Positions 34,066 to 42,163 of a stretch of 64,000 bases of DNA are shown one piece after another. The stretch is from Mesorhizobium sp. B2-3-12. GTDB taxonomy: Bacteria; Pseudomonadota; Alphaproteobacteria; Rhizobiales; Rhizobiaceae. The notes under the pieces are model-generated. The model was not told the origin of the DNA, did no database searches, and worked only from the letters and a program-made list of their open reading frames with translations. The stretch spans positions 1-64,000 of the forward strand of contig NZ_VFVR01000003.1 in NCBI RefSeq assembly GCF_006442205.1, in the 5' to 3' direction. The stretch's first letter is position 1. Each line of letters starts with the position of its first letter. Made by a program: the position numbers and the translations under genes.

Positions 34066-34677
34066 TCAAGCCTCCATCGTCTTGATGCGCGTCGTGCGCG
34101 GCAGGCAAGCGATGCCGTCCGGTGTGGCGAGGACGATGTCGACGCCGCGTGGAAAGCGCTGGTTGTTTTGCTTCCACTGCTCGACGAAATGGCGCGGCAT
34201 CCGCGCCGGCGCGATCGTGGCGCTGGTTTCGATGCCGGGACCTGCCAGCAAGAGCGGGGTCCCCGAAGTGAGGTCGCCGACCTGCAGGATCAGCGTCGTC
34301 GATCGATCGGGATAATCCTGCGTGCCTTGTGAAAAACCGTCCAGCGCCATCATCTCGGCCGGGTTGGCGACAAATGCGAAATGCGCGTCGGCCGGTGTGT
34401 TGGCCAGCGGTGCGCCGGTGTGGAAACCAAGCCAGGAGCCGATCGCGGCGGAGGCGTGCAGGGCCGGGTCGAGCCAGAGCGGCGTGTCATTGTCGCACAG
34501 CGCCAGGGCAATGGCGCCTGATGTCGCCGACAGCGGCGCCGGCGGGCGGGCCAGGCCCGGTAAGGCCTGAACGCTGCCCGGCCGCGCCATGGCGTCCATG
34601 ACGGCCCGAAACACGGTCTGTGCGTTGAAGACCGGATCGGCGAAACCGCCCTCGATCGATTGCGCTGCGATATCCAT
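34066..34677 (-). CDS. phnH: C-P lyase core subunit PhnH
   Basis: A 203-residue subunit of the PhnGHIJ complex. PhnH is a degenerate PLP-transferase-like fold without cofactor. Typical segments are FNAQTVFRAVMDAMARPG near the N-terminus and GPGIE followed by a FPRGVDIVL strand near the C-terminus. Its ATG shares one base with the phnG stop. Confidence 0.94.
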   Translation of the reverse strand: MDIAAQSIEGGFADPVFNAQTVFRAVMDAMARPGSVQALPGLARPPAPLSATSGAIALALCDNDTPLWLDPALHASAAIGSWLGFHTGAPLANTPADAHFAFVANPAEMMALDGFSQGTQDYPDRSTTLILQVGDLTSGTPLLLAGPGIETSATIAPARMPRHFVEQWKQNNQRFPRGVDIVLATPDGIACLPRTTRIKTMEA

Positions 34678-35138
34678 CAATCTTCTCCGCGAACCATGGT
34701 GAAGAAATCCACTTTCGTCGCCGCCGTCTCGGCGCGGCGTTTTTCGCGGGCAACGGTCAGAGCCGAGCGTAAGGGCGCGATGAGCCTGGTCTCGACCTCG
34801 GCGCGGCGGGCAGGGTCCTGCCAGAGCGCGTCGGCGATGGCCGCGAGCTTCGCCTTCTGCTTGTCGCGGCCAAGCGCGTAGCAATGGCCGACCTGTCCTG
34901 ACGGCAGCCGGACCGTGGCGCGAGTGACGGTCGCTTCGCCGACATTGAAGGGCGCGCCGCCGCCGCCGATGCGGCCACGCAGCGTGACCAGGCCGGTCTC
35001 GGGGCCGCGCAGCATCTCGGCTTGCGATGGCAGGCCGGCCTCGTTCCAGAGCCGCACGATGTCGTCGCCGCTGGATTGCGCCAAGGTGGCCATGGCAGCC
35101 TTGCGCTCGGCCTGGTCGCGGGCTTCCTGTCCTCGCAT
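34677..35138 (-). CDS. phnG: C-P lyase core subunit PhnG
   Basis: A 153-residue subunit. Recognisable PhnG segments are RKAAMATLAQS near residue 12, NVGEATVTRATVRL and GHCYALGRDKQKA. It is the first gene of the phnGHI-fosX-JKL run. GAGG lies about 10 bases before the ATG, and the perfect palindrome at 35163-35182 lies just upstream, between it and divergent phnF. Confidence 0.94.
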   Translation of the reverse strand: MRGQEARDQAERKAAMATLAQSSGDDIVRLWNEAGLPSQAEMLRGPETGLVTLRGRIGGGGAPFNVGEATVTRATVRLPSGQVGHCYALGRDKQKAKLAAIADALWQDPARRAEVETRLIAPLRSALTVAREKRRAETAATKVDFFTMVRGED

Positions 35139-35162
35139 CGACTGATTTCCTCGTTGCCAAAT

Positions 35163-35182
35163 TTGTCTATTGATATAGACAA
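35163..35182. promoter_or_regulatory. PhnF operator candidate
   Basis: TTGTCTAT and ATAGACAA form perfect 8-base arms around TGAT, 25 bases upstream of phnG in the 118-base divergent region with phnF. HutC-type GntR regulators bind such AT-rich palindromes. The position fits repression of phnG and autoregulation. Confidence 0.7.
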
Positions 35183-35256
35183 CTATACAAATTATACATA
35201 TTACCTAGCGCGAGTCCATGACGGGTGCGTGACAGGATTGGCCGGGGGGCAAAAAC

Positions 35257-36006
35257 ATGACCGGACATGATGTGGCCGACAGCATCGAGCGGCGCAGCGG
35301 CGTCTCGCTGTGGCGCCAGATCGCCGACAGGATCCTGCAAGCGATCGCCACTGGCGATTTCGCCGAGAACGCCGCGCTGCCGCCCGAGGTCGCACTGGCG
35401 GAACGTTATGGCGTCAACCGTCACACGGTGCGCAGCGCCATATCCGCCCTCGTGCAGGAGGGCGTGCTGCGGGCCGAGCAGGGGCGTGGCACTTTCGTCT
35501 TGTCGCGCAAGCGGCTGTCCTACCCGATCGGCGCGCGCACGCGCTTCTCGGCGGGCCTGCAGGGTCAGACGTCGGAGCGCCACATCGTGTTGCTTGCCTC
35601 ATCGATTGAGCCGGCCAGCCCGCGCGTCGCCGAGGGCCTCGGTCTGGCCCGTGGCAGCGAGGTGATCCGGCTGGAGACACGCGGCGAGGCCGACGGCCGG
35701 CCGGTGTCGCGCGCTGCCGCCTGGTTCGAGGCCAGGCGCTTCGCCGGCATCGACAAGGCGATGGCGCAAACCGGGTCGATCACCGCTTCGCTCGCCCGTT
35801 TCGGTGTCGACGATTATCTCAGGCAATCGACCGTGCTGTCGGCCCGCCATGCGGACGCCGCCGATCTCGCCGATCTCGACCTGCAGCCGGGCGCCATCGT
35901 GCTGGTCACCGTGGCGGTCAACGTCACACCCGACGGCCAGCCGATCCAGTTCTCGGAGTCGCGTTTTCCCGCGGAGCGAGTGGAGCTGAAGTTGTCGGCA
36001 CTGTAA
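35257..36006 (+). CDS. phnF: Phosphonate operon GntR regulator PhnF
   Basis: A 249-residue HutC-subfamily regulator. The winged helix is at about residues 15-80 (ALPPEVALAERYGVNRHTVR); the UTRA ligand domain follows from about residue 95 to the end. It is divergent from phnG, the standard PhnF position in rhizobia. It ends 8 bases before the convergent dehydrogenase. Confidence 0.93.
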   Translation: MTGHDVADSIERRSGVSLWRQIADRILQAIATGDFAENAALPPEVALAERYGVNRHTVRSAISALVQEGVLRAEQGRGTFVLSRKRLSYPIGARTRFSAGLQGQTSERHIVLLASSIEPASPRVAEGLGLARGSEVIRLETRGEADGRPVSRAAAWFEARRFAGIDKAMAQTGSITASLARFGVDDYLRQSTVLSARHADAADLADLDLQPGAIVLVTVAVNVTPDGQPIQFSESRFPAERVELKLSAL

Positions 36007-36014
36007 CGCCCTGG

Positions 36015-37031
36015 CTATCCGATCTCGATCACGGCCTTGATCAGGCCCGACTTTTCGTGCGCCCAGCGTGCGAGATCCCTTGGCGTTCCTTCGAGCGTGG
36101 TGCGGTGGGTGACGAGCTTGGCCAGCGGCACGGCGCCGTCGCGGATCGAGGTGGCGACGTGGTCGAAATCGGCGCGCAAGGCGTTGCGGCTGCCAACCAG
36201 CGTCATCTCGCGCTTGTGGAACTCGGGGTCGGAAAAGACGATCTCGTCCTTGACGACGCTGACGAGCACCAGCGTGCCGCCATGCGCGACATGAGCGAAG
36301 GCCGATTGCACCGAGGAGGTGTTGCCGGTGGCGTCGAAGACCACGTCGAAACCTTCGCCTGATGTCGCATCACGCACCAGATCGGACACGGGTGCCTGTG
36401 AGCCGTCAAGGATCGAGAAGCCGAGCTCGCTTGCCGCGAAGCCCAGCCTTTCGGTGCTCATGTCGAGAAGTGTCACGTCAAGCCCGGCAATGCGGGCGAA
36501 GATGGCGGTGCCAAGCCCAATTGGGCCGGCGCCGATGACCAGCGTGCGTGCGCCGGGCTCGGAACGTGCGCGGCGCACGGCATGTGCGCCGATGGCCAGG
36601 AATTCGACGGCGGCGGCGTCGGCCAGCGACAGGCCATTGGTGGGATAGAGGTTTTGTGCCGGCACCAGGATCTGCTCGCACATGGCGCCGTCGCGGTGGA
36701 CGCCGAGCACTTCGATGCGCACACAGCAATTGGGTTTTCCGTGCCGGCAGGCGATGCATTTGCCGCAGGAAAGATAGGGGTTGATGATCACCGGCTCGCC
36801 AATGTCGAGGCCGACGCCTTCGCCTGTCCCGATCACGGTGCCTGATACTTCATGGCCCATGATGCGGGGGTAGGCGAGGAACGGGTGCTTGCCCTCGAAG
36901 ATGTGGTAGTCGGTGCCGCAGATGCCGACATGGCTGACCGCCACCAGCGCCCAGCCGGGAGGCGGCGCGCCGGGAGCAGGGTGGTCTTCGACAACAAGGT
37001 CGCCGGGCGAGCGGCAGACGACGGCTTTCAT
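36015..37031 (-). CDS. Zinc-dependent alcohol/sugar-acid dehydrogenase
   Basis: A 338-residue medium-chain dehydrogenase. Catalytic zinc ligands are Cys in HVGICGTD and His-Glu in MGHEVSG; the structural zinc lobe has four Cys in CGKCIACRHGKPNCC. The Rossmann motif is GAGPIGLG. It resembles L-galactonate/L-threonine-type dehydrogenases. It is last of an operon with an RbsABC-type importer (64-base gap). In this locus it probably oxidises a sugar acid such as L-galactonate or a similar polyol; this is context inference. Confidence 0.85.
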   Translation of the reverse strand: MKAVVCRSPGDLVVEDHPAPGAPPPGWALVAVSHVGICGTDYHIFEGKHPFLAYPRIMGHEVSGTVIGTGEGVGLDIGEPVIINPYLSCGKCIACRHGKPNCCVRIEVLGVHRDGAMCEQILVPAQNLYPTNGLSLADAAAVEFLAIGAHAVRRARSEPGARTLVIGAGPIGLGTAIFARIAGLDVTLLDMSTERLGFAASELGFSILDGSQAPVSDLVRDATSGEGFDVVFDATGNTSSVQSAFAHVAHGGTLVLVSVVKDEIVFSDPEFHKREMTLVGSRNALRADFDHVATSIRDGAVPLAKLVTHRTTLEGTPRDLARWAHEKSGLIKAVIEIG

Positions 37032-37095
37032 GCTTTGATCCAGTCTGTTCGCGAAATCGCCGGCCCGCGTCAGGCCGGCGATCGATTGGAACGCG

Positions 37096-38061
37096 TTACT
37101 TGCCGCGGCGGCGCAGTCCGTCGAAGTAGACGATGATGATGATCAGGGCGCCAGTGATGATGCGCTGCCAGAACGAGTTGACGTTGAGCAGGTTGGCGCC
37201 GTTGTTGATGGTGGCAAGGATGAAGGCGCCGAGCAGCGGCCCGTGCACCGAGCCGACCGCACCGAAGAGCGAGGTACCACCAATGACGGAGGAGGCGATC
37301 GCCTGCAGTTCCCAGCCCTCGGCCTGGGTCGGGTTGCCGATGCCGATGCGGGCGGCCAAGAGCACGCCGACGAAAGCCGCGCACAGGCCGGACAGCGTGT
37401 AGGCCATGTAGATGGTGCGCTGGACATTGACGCCCGACAGGCGCGAGGCCTCGGCATTGGAGCCGACCGAGAACAGGTACCGGCCCCAGCGGCTGTGATG
37501 CAGGAAGACATAGGCGGGCACGCCGACCAGGATCACCATCCAGAACAGATTGGGGATGCCGATAAAGGAATTGCGCGAGAAGGCGGTGAAGCTGTCGCTG
37601 TTGATGTTGATCGAGTTGCCGTTGGTCATCAGAAGGCCGATGCCGCGCAGCGAGGTCAGCGTCGCCAGTGTGATGATGAAGGGCGGCAGGCCCATCTTGA
37701 CGATCCCGAAGCCGTGGAAAAGGCCGATTGCGACACCGACCAGCAAGGTGATCAGGATGGCGAGCGCGATCGGTACGCCGGCATTGATCAGCAGGGCGAC
37801 GACGACGGTGGCGAAACCGACCACCGCGCCAACGGAAAGATCGATGCCGCCAGTGATGATGACGAAGGTCTGGCCGACCGCCATGATGGCGATCATCGAG
37901 CCCTGCCGCAGAAGATTGGCGATGTTGTTGCCGGAGGCGAAGCTTGGCGTCGCCAGCGACAGGACGATCCAGAGCAGCACCAGCAGCGCCAGCAGCGTCA
38001 GCCCGAACAGGACGTTGTAGTTGCGCTTCGGTTTTTCGGCGGGGATCGCCTCGATGCTCAT
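37096..38061 (-). CDS. Ribose/sugar ABC transporter permease (RbsC-like)
   Basis: A 321-residue CUT2 permease with 8-10 membrane segments. Signature segments are VGQTFVIITGGIDLSVGA and the EAA-like GSNAEASRLSGVNV. It overlaps the ATPase gene by 4 bases and acts as a homodimer with it. A single permease plus a double ATPase and a RbsB-type protein is the normal CUT2 set. Confidence 0.92.
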   Translation of the reverse strand: MSIEAIPAEKPKRNYNVLFGLTLLALLVLLWIVLSLATPSFASGNNIANLLRQGSMIAIMAVGQTFVIITGGIDLSVGAVVGFATVVVALLINAGVPIALAILITLLVGVAIGLFHGFGIVKMGLPPFIITLATLTSLRGIGLLMTNGNSININSDSFTAFSRNSFIGIPNLFWMVILVGVPAYVFLHHSRWGRYLFSVGSNAEASRLSGVNVQRTIYMAYTLSGLCAAFVGVLLAARIGIGNPTQAEGWELQAIASSVIGGTSLFGAVGSVHGPLLGAFILATINNGANLLNVNSFWQRIITGALIIIIVYFDGLRRRGK

Positions 38062-39611
38062 GTCTGTCCTCCCAGTTTTTCTTGTTTCTCGGCGAGCGCC
38101 TGCGTGAGAATGTCCTCGTGACTGGCGGTGTTGAACCCGTGCGTGGCGACCAGCTTGCCGCGCCGGAACACATGCAGCGTGTCGGCCAGCTCGTAGACCT
38201 CCGGCAAATAGGACGAGATCAGGATGATGCCGGCACCCTTGGACAACAGCTCGCCGAACAGGCGATAGATCTCGGCCTTGGTGCCGACATCGACGCCGAC
38301 CGTCGGTTCGTCGAAGATGAACAGCTTGGCGCCATGGGCCAGCCATTTGCCGATGACGATCTTCTGCTGGTTTCCGCCCGAAAGGCTCGACGCCAGCGCG
38401 CCGCGCGTCGGCGTCTTGATTCTCAGGCCAGCGATCTGGCGGTCGGCCTCGGCCTTCTCTTTCGCGTTCGAGATCAACAGATTGCTGGAGATGCGCTTGT
38501 AGATCGGCAAATTGAGGTTGAGGCCAACCGGCAAATTGAGGCAAAGACCCTGGTCGCGGCGGCTTTCCGGCGCCAGCGCCATGCCGAGCTTGATCGCGTC
38601 ATGCTCGGAGTTGATCTGGACTTGCTTGCCTTCCCACAGGATCTGGCCGGCCGACTTTTTGTGACGTCCATAGAGCGAGGTGACGAACTCGCTGCGCCCG
38701 GCGCCGATCAGCCCATAGAGGCCGACGATCTCGCCGGCACGCACCGTCATCGAGATGTTCTCGAAGCCCTTGCCCGACAGGTTCCTTGTTTCGACGATCG
38801 GAGCGCCCGGCGTGAAATGCTCCTTGTGGTAGACCTGCTCGATCGAGCGGTTGATCATCATCTTGACCAGTTCGGCGTCGTTGGTCTCGGCGATGTTTCT
38901 GGTGCCGACCAGCGTGCCGTCGCGCAGCACGGAAACGCGGTCGGCGAGTTCGAACACCTCTTCCATGCGGTGGCTGATGTAGATGATCGTCACACCTTCG
39001 CCCTTCAGACGGCGGATGAGCGTGAAGAGCTGGTCGGCCTCCTTGCGGGTGAGATAGGCCGTGGGTTCGTCGAAGATCAGGAACTTGGTGCCGCGCACCG
39101 TGGCGCGGGCGGCGGCGATCAATTGCTGCTGGCCTATGGTGAGGTCACCCAGCACGACATGCGCCGGCAGGTCGAAGCCGAGATCGTCGATGATCTTCTG
39201 CGCTTCCCTGACCATGGCGCGTTGCTGCAGGATGCCGAAACGCGAATTCTCCTCGCCTAGGAACATGTTGGCGGCGACGGTCAAATGACGGCACAGCACG
39301 ACTTCCTGATGCACGGCATTGATGCCGAGCGCCATCGCTTCATGCGGCGTCGCCAGGGCTGCCGGCTGCCCTTCCCAGAAGACCTCGCCAGAGGTGCGCG
39401 GCATGACGCCGGTCAGGAGCTTGATGAGGGTCGATTTGCCGGCGCCATTCTCGCCGACGATGGCGTGGATTTCGCCTGATCTGAAGGCAAGATTGACCGG
39501 CTTCAGCGCATGGGTGCCGGGATAGCGTTTTTCCAGCCCGCGCAGTTCGAGGATGGTCCTGCCGGGTTCCAGAACGGGGGCCGGATGCAGTTCCTGCGCC
39601 GTCGGCGTCAT
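38058..39611 (-). CDS. Sugar ABC transporter ATP-binding protein (RbsA/MglA-like)
   Basis: A 517-residue double ATPase. The N-terminal domain has Walker A GENGAGKST and signature LTIGQQQLIAAARA; the C-terminal domain has the usual degenerate Walker A GLIGAGRSE and signature LSGGNQQKIVIGKWL. This layout is standard for CUT2 importers. ATG at 39611 is preceded by GGGAGGATT. Confidence 0.92.
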   Translation of the reverse strand: MTPTAQELHPAPVLEPGRTILELRGLEKRYPGTHALKPVNLAFRSGEIHAIVGENGAGKSTLIKLLTGVMPRTSGEVFWEGQPAALATPHEAMALGINAVHQEVVLCRHLTVAANMFLGEENSRFGILQQRAMVREAQKIIDDLGFDLPAHVVLGDLTIGQQQLIAAARATVRGTKFLIFDEPTAYLTRKEADQLFTLIRRLKGEGVTIIYISHRMEEVFELADRVSVLRDGTLVGTRNIAETNDAELVKMMINRSIEQVYHKEHFTPGAPIVETRNLSGKGFENISMTVRAGEIVGLYGLIGAGRSEFVTSLYGRHKKSAGQILWEGKQVQINSEHDAIKLGMALAPESRRDQGLCLNLPVGLNLNLPIYKRISSNLLISNAKEKAEADRQIAGLRIKTPTRGALASSLSGGNQQKIVIGKWLAHGAKLFIFDEPTVGVDVGTKAEIYRLFGELLSKGAGIILISSYLPEVYELADTLHVFRRGKLVATHGFNTASHEDILTQALAEKQEKLGGQT

Positions 39612-39717
39612 GACAATCCTCCCAGACTGGTCTTGCGAGTGGCGGGCGGCGATGCGGCTCTCCACTCGTTGAAATCAGATTAGTTCGAGCCCGCCGATTC
39701 CCAAGCCGCTGCGGGAT

Positions 39718-39745
39718 GTTTCCGGGGCGAGGAGGCCCCGGAAAC
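39718..39745 (-). terminator. Hairpin between binding protein and ATPase genes
   Basis: GTTTCCGGGGC (39718-39728) pairs perfectly with GCCCCGGAAAC (39735-39745) around six bases, 20 bases after the binding-protein stop. No T run follows on the minus strand, so it is more likely a 3' stabiliser of the binding-protein message than a strong terminator. Confidence 0.6.
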
Positions 39746-39765
39746 GATTGCGATCTTGCCTGCCC

Positions 39766-40761
39766 TTACTTCAGCTTCGGGTTGAGCAGGGCGTCGATCT
39801 TGGGGTCCTTCATATTGTCCTTGGTCACCAGGTTGGCGCCGGTGTCGACATTGGCCTCGACCTTCTCGCCCTTGGAGGCGGCGAGCGCGGTCTTGATGCC
39901 GTCATAGCCCATCCGGTAGGGGTCCTGGACGACGAGGGCGGAAATGACGCCGTCGTTGAGGAACTTGATCAGCTTCTCGTCGCTGTCGAAGCCGACCAGC
40001 GCCAGCTTGCCGCCAAGGTTGTTCTCGGCGACGGCCTGACCGACGCCCTGCGCCATGATCAGGTTGGAGGCGAAGATGCCCTTGAGGTTCGGATTGGCGG
40101 TGATCAGATCGGTGGCGATGTTGAGGCCGGTGGTGGCTTGGCCGTCGGCATATTTGTCGGCGACCAGCTTCAGGCCCGGATACTTTGCCTTGAGCTGTTC
40201 GGTGAAGCCCTGCTTGCGCTGTTCGAGCGAGCCGGCGCCGGGCGCGTTGGTGATCAGGGCGACGTCGCCCTCGATCTTGCCGCCGTTGGCGGCGCCGATG
40301 GCGGCTGCGAGGCCATCAGCGGCGACGCGGCCGCCCTGCACGTTGTCGGTGGTCAGGAACGAGGTGAAGGCCTTGGAGTCGGCGCCGGAGTCGATACCGA
40401 TGACCTTGACCTTGGCGGCCGCTTCATCGATCGGCTTGCCAAGCGCCTTGAACTCGGTAGGCGCGATCACGATCGCGGCCGGGTTGCTGGCGACAGCGTT
40501 CTCGAGGATCGAGACCTGGCCGTTGACGTCGGTTTCAGCCTGGGCGCCGAGTTCCGGCACATTGACGCCGAGATCCTTGCCGGCCTTGCGGGCGCCGGCC
40601 AAAACGATCTGCCAGTAGAAGGACGTGGTGTCCTTGACGATGATCGGGATGGTCACGTCAGCCGCCGAAACCGGTGCGCTGTGCATGACGGCGGTGAGCA
40701 TCGAGGCTGCCGCAAGGGCCATGACGGCGCGGCGGTTGAGAATGCTGGTCACGAATTTCAT
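39766..40761 (-). CDS. Sugar ABC transporter substrate-binding protein (RbsB-like)
   Basis: A 331-residue periplasmic-binding-protein type I. The signal peptide is residues 1-34 (ending PVSAA). Mature segments IPIIVKDTTSFYWQIVLAGA and KVIGIDSGAD are typical of ribose/galactose-type binding proteins. It heads the operon binding protein-ATPase-permease-dehydrogenase. GGGAGGATC precedes the ATG. The sugar is not readable from sequence; an L-fucose/L-galactose-like aldose fits the neighbours. Confidence 0.92.
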   Translation of the reverse strand: MKFVTSILNRRAVMALAAASMLTAVMHSAPVSAADVTIPIIVKDTTSFYWQIVLAGARKAGKDLGVNVPELGAQAETDVNGQVSILENAVASNPAAIVIAPTEFKALGKPIDEAAAKVKVIGIDSGADSKAFTSFLTTDNVQGGRVAADGLAAAIGAANGGKIEGDVALITNAPGAGSLEQRKQGFTEQLKAKYPGLKLVADKYADGQATTGLNIATDLITANPNLKGIFASNLIMAQGVGQAVAENNLGGKLALVGFDSDEKLIKFLNDGVISALVVQDPYRMGYDGIKTALAASKGEKVEANVDTGANLVTKDNMKDPKIDALLNPKLK

Positions 40762-40832
40762 AGGATCCTCCCTAAGTCGCCCGGTGAACGTTTACGGAAG
40801 CTCCGTTCGGATAGGCGTGGCCCAAACAGAAC

Positions 40833-40866
40833 TTTATCAATAAAAAACAGTTGCTCTGTTTTGATA
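40833..40866 (-). promoter_or_regulatory. Operator candidate upstream of the RbsB-like gene
   Basis: TTTATCAATAAAAAACAGTT (40833-40852) matches TTTATCGTGAAAAAACAGTT at 43733 in 17 of 20 bases, in the same orientation and at nearly the same distance from the downstream gene (72 versus 64 bases). It contains an inverted repeat AAAACAG-TTGCT-CTGTTTT (40844-40862). Likely target of the regulator at 43915. A LacI-like GTGAACGTTTAC at 40784-40795 is a weaker candidate closer to the start. Confidence 0.6.
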
Positions 40867-40988
40867 GTGCATCGGTCCGGCTGATGCAAGCGGTGTTTCC
40901 AGTCAGTCATCCCAAACGGTCTGGCAATGACTCACCCGCTGGCGTGGTTCCTCCCTTGCCGTGGTCAGGTGCTTCCGTCCGTTCTATA

Positions 40989-41016
40989 GAGGTATGGAAT
41001 ATTAATTCCATACCTC
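40989..41016. promoter_or_regulatory. Perfect 12-base-arm palindrome of unknown function
   Basis: GAGGTATGGAAT (40989-41000) and ATTCCATACCTC (41005-41016) flank ATTA. A related half, TATGGAATGTTCATT, follows at 41024. It lies in the 340-base gap 40762-41101, about 230 bases upstream of the RbsB-like gene and just after the aldo/keto reductase stop. It is too AT-rich and lacks a T run, so it looks like an operator, not a terminator. Confidence 0.55.
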
Positions 41017-41101
41017 AGTCAATATGGAATGTTCATTCTTTTCATAGGATCGCGGCATTGTGAAGCCGACCGCGATTGTGCATATCGCGAGGGTATGGTC
41101 C

Positions 41102-42100
41102 TCAAGGCAGTTCCTGCGTCACAGTGTAGGGACGATACTTGGCATATTCCGTCTCCGGCACGTCGATATCGAGCAGTTCGAGGTTGCGCGTCAGGTTCGC
41201 CAGTTTTGCGGTGCCGGTCAGCACGGTGGCGACGGCTGGTTCGTGCAAGGGAAACTGGAAGGCGGCCGCCGGCAGCGGGTAGCCGCCTTCGCCTGCGATC
41301 TTCTCCATGGCGTCGACCCGGTCGAGCATATCGCGGTTGGCGGGCTGGTAGTCGAAATGCGCGCCTTGCACCGGCCCGGTCGCCAATATGCCGGAGTTGA
41401 AAACGCCGCCGATGACCAGCGACGTCTGTTGCGCCCGGCACAGCGGCAGCAATTCGGCTTCCGCGCTGCGGTCGAGCAAGGAGTACCGGCTGGCGAGCAG
41501 GATGCAGTCGAGCGGCGCCCGGCGCATGACGTCGAGGCAGATCTGGACTTCGTTGACGCCGAGCCCATAGGCGGCAATCGTACCGTCCCGCTTCAACTCC
41601 TCGAGCGCCTTGAGCCCGCCGTCCATCAGCTGGCGAAAATGCAGTTTGGTCTTCTCGGCGCCATGCGTGTAGACGCCGATGTCGTGCACATACAGGATGT
41701 CTATCCTGTTTAGCCCGAGGCGCGCGTAGCTGAAGTCGACCGACCGCATGATGCCGTCATAGGAATAATCGTAGTCCAGCGCGAATGGCAGCGGATCGAC
41801 ATAGGAGTGGTCGGGCACCCTGTCTTCAGGCACCGGGTGTAACAGGCGTCCAACCTTGGTCGACAGCACGTAGGAATCGCGCGGCTTGTAGCGCAGGAAG
41901 TCGCCGAAGCGCCGTTCCGACAGGCCGAAACCGTAGAAGGGCGCGGTGTCGAAATAGCGCAAGCCCGCCTCCCAGGCGCCTTGCAGCGTTTCCATCGCTG
42001 CCTCGCGCGAACAGGCCCGGTAGAGGCCGCCGATCGCGGCGCCGCCGAAGCTGACCTCGGTGACCTCCAGTGCCGTCTGGCCGATGCGGCGTCTTTCCAT
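41102..42100 (-). CDS. Aldo/keto reductase, D-threo-aldose 1-dehydrogenase-like
   Basis: A 332-residue AKR. The catalytic tetrad is visible: Asp and Tyr in FDTAPFYG, Lys in STKVG and His in YVHDIG. The pattern matches D-threo-aldose 1-dehydrogenases, which oxidise L-fucose, L-galactose or D-arabinose to lactones. It lies 63 bases downstream of the UxaA-like gene in the same direction. Confidence 0.88.
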   Translation of the reverse strand: MERRRIGQTALEVTEVSFGGAAIGGLYRACSREAAMETLQGAWEAGLRYFDTAPFYGFGLSERRFGDFLRYKPRDSYVLSTKVGRLLHPVPEDRVPDHSYVDPLPFALDYDYSYDGIMRSVDFSYARLGLNRIDILYVHDIGVYTHGAEKTKLHFRQLMDGGLKALEELKRDGTIAAYGLGVNEVQICLDVMRRAPLDCILLASRYSLLDRSAEAELLPLCRAQQTSLVIGGVFNSGILATGPVQGAHFDYQPANRDMLDRVDAMEKIAGEGGYPLPAAAFQFPLHEPAVATVLTGTAKLANLTRNLELLDIDVPETEYAKYRPYTVTQELP

Positions 42101-42163
42101 GCAAACCCTCCCCGTGGCCGGCCGTTGCGCGGCTCGGCAAGTCTACCAGATATGCGTCGAAAC

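Noticed and set aside
40784..40795. LacI-type site GTGAACGTTTAC as a target of the LacI protein at 51694
   Set aside because: It only partly matches the two strong sites at 52843 and 53085 (flanks differ) and lies in a locus with its own regulator. Mentioned as weak only.
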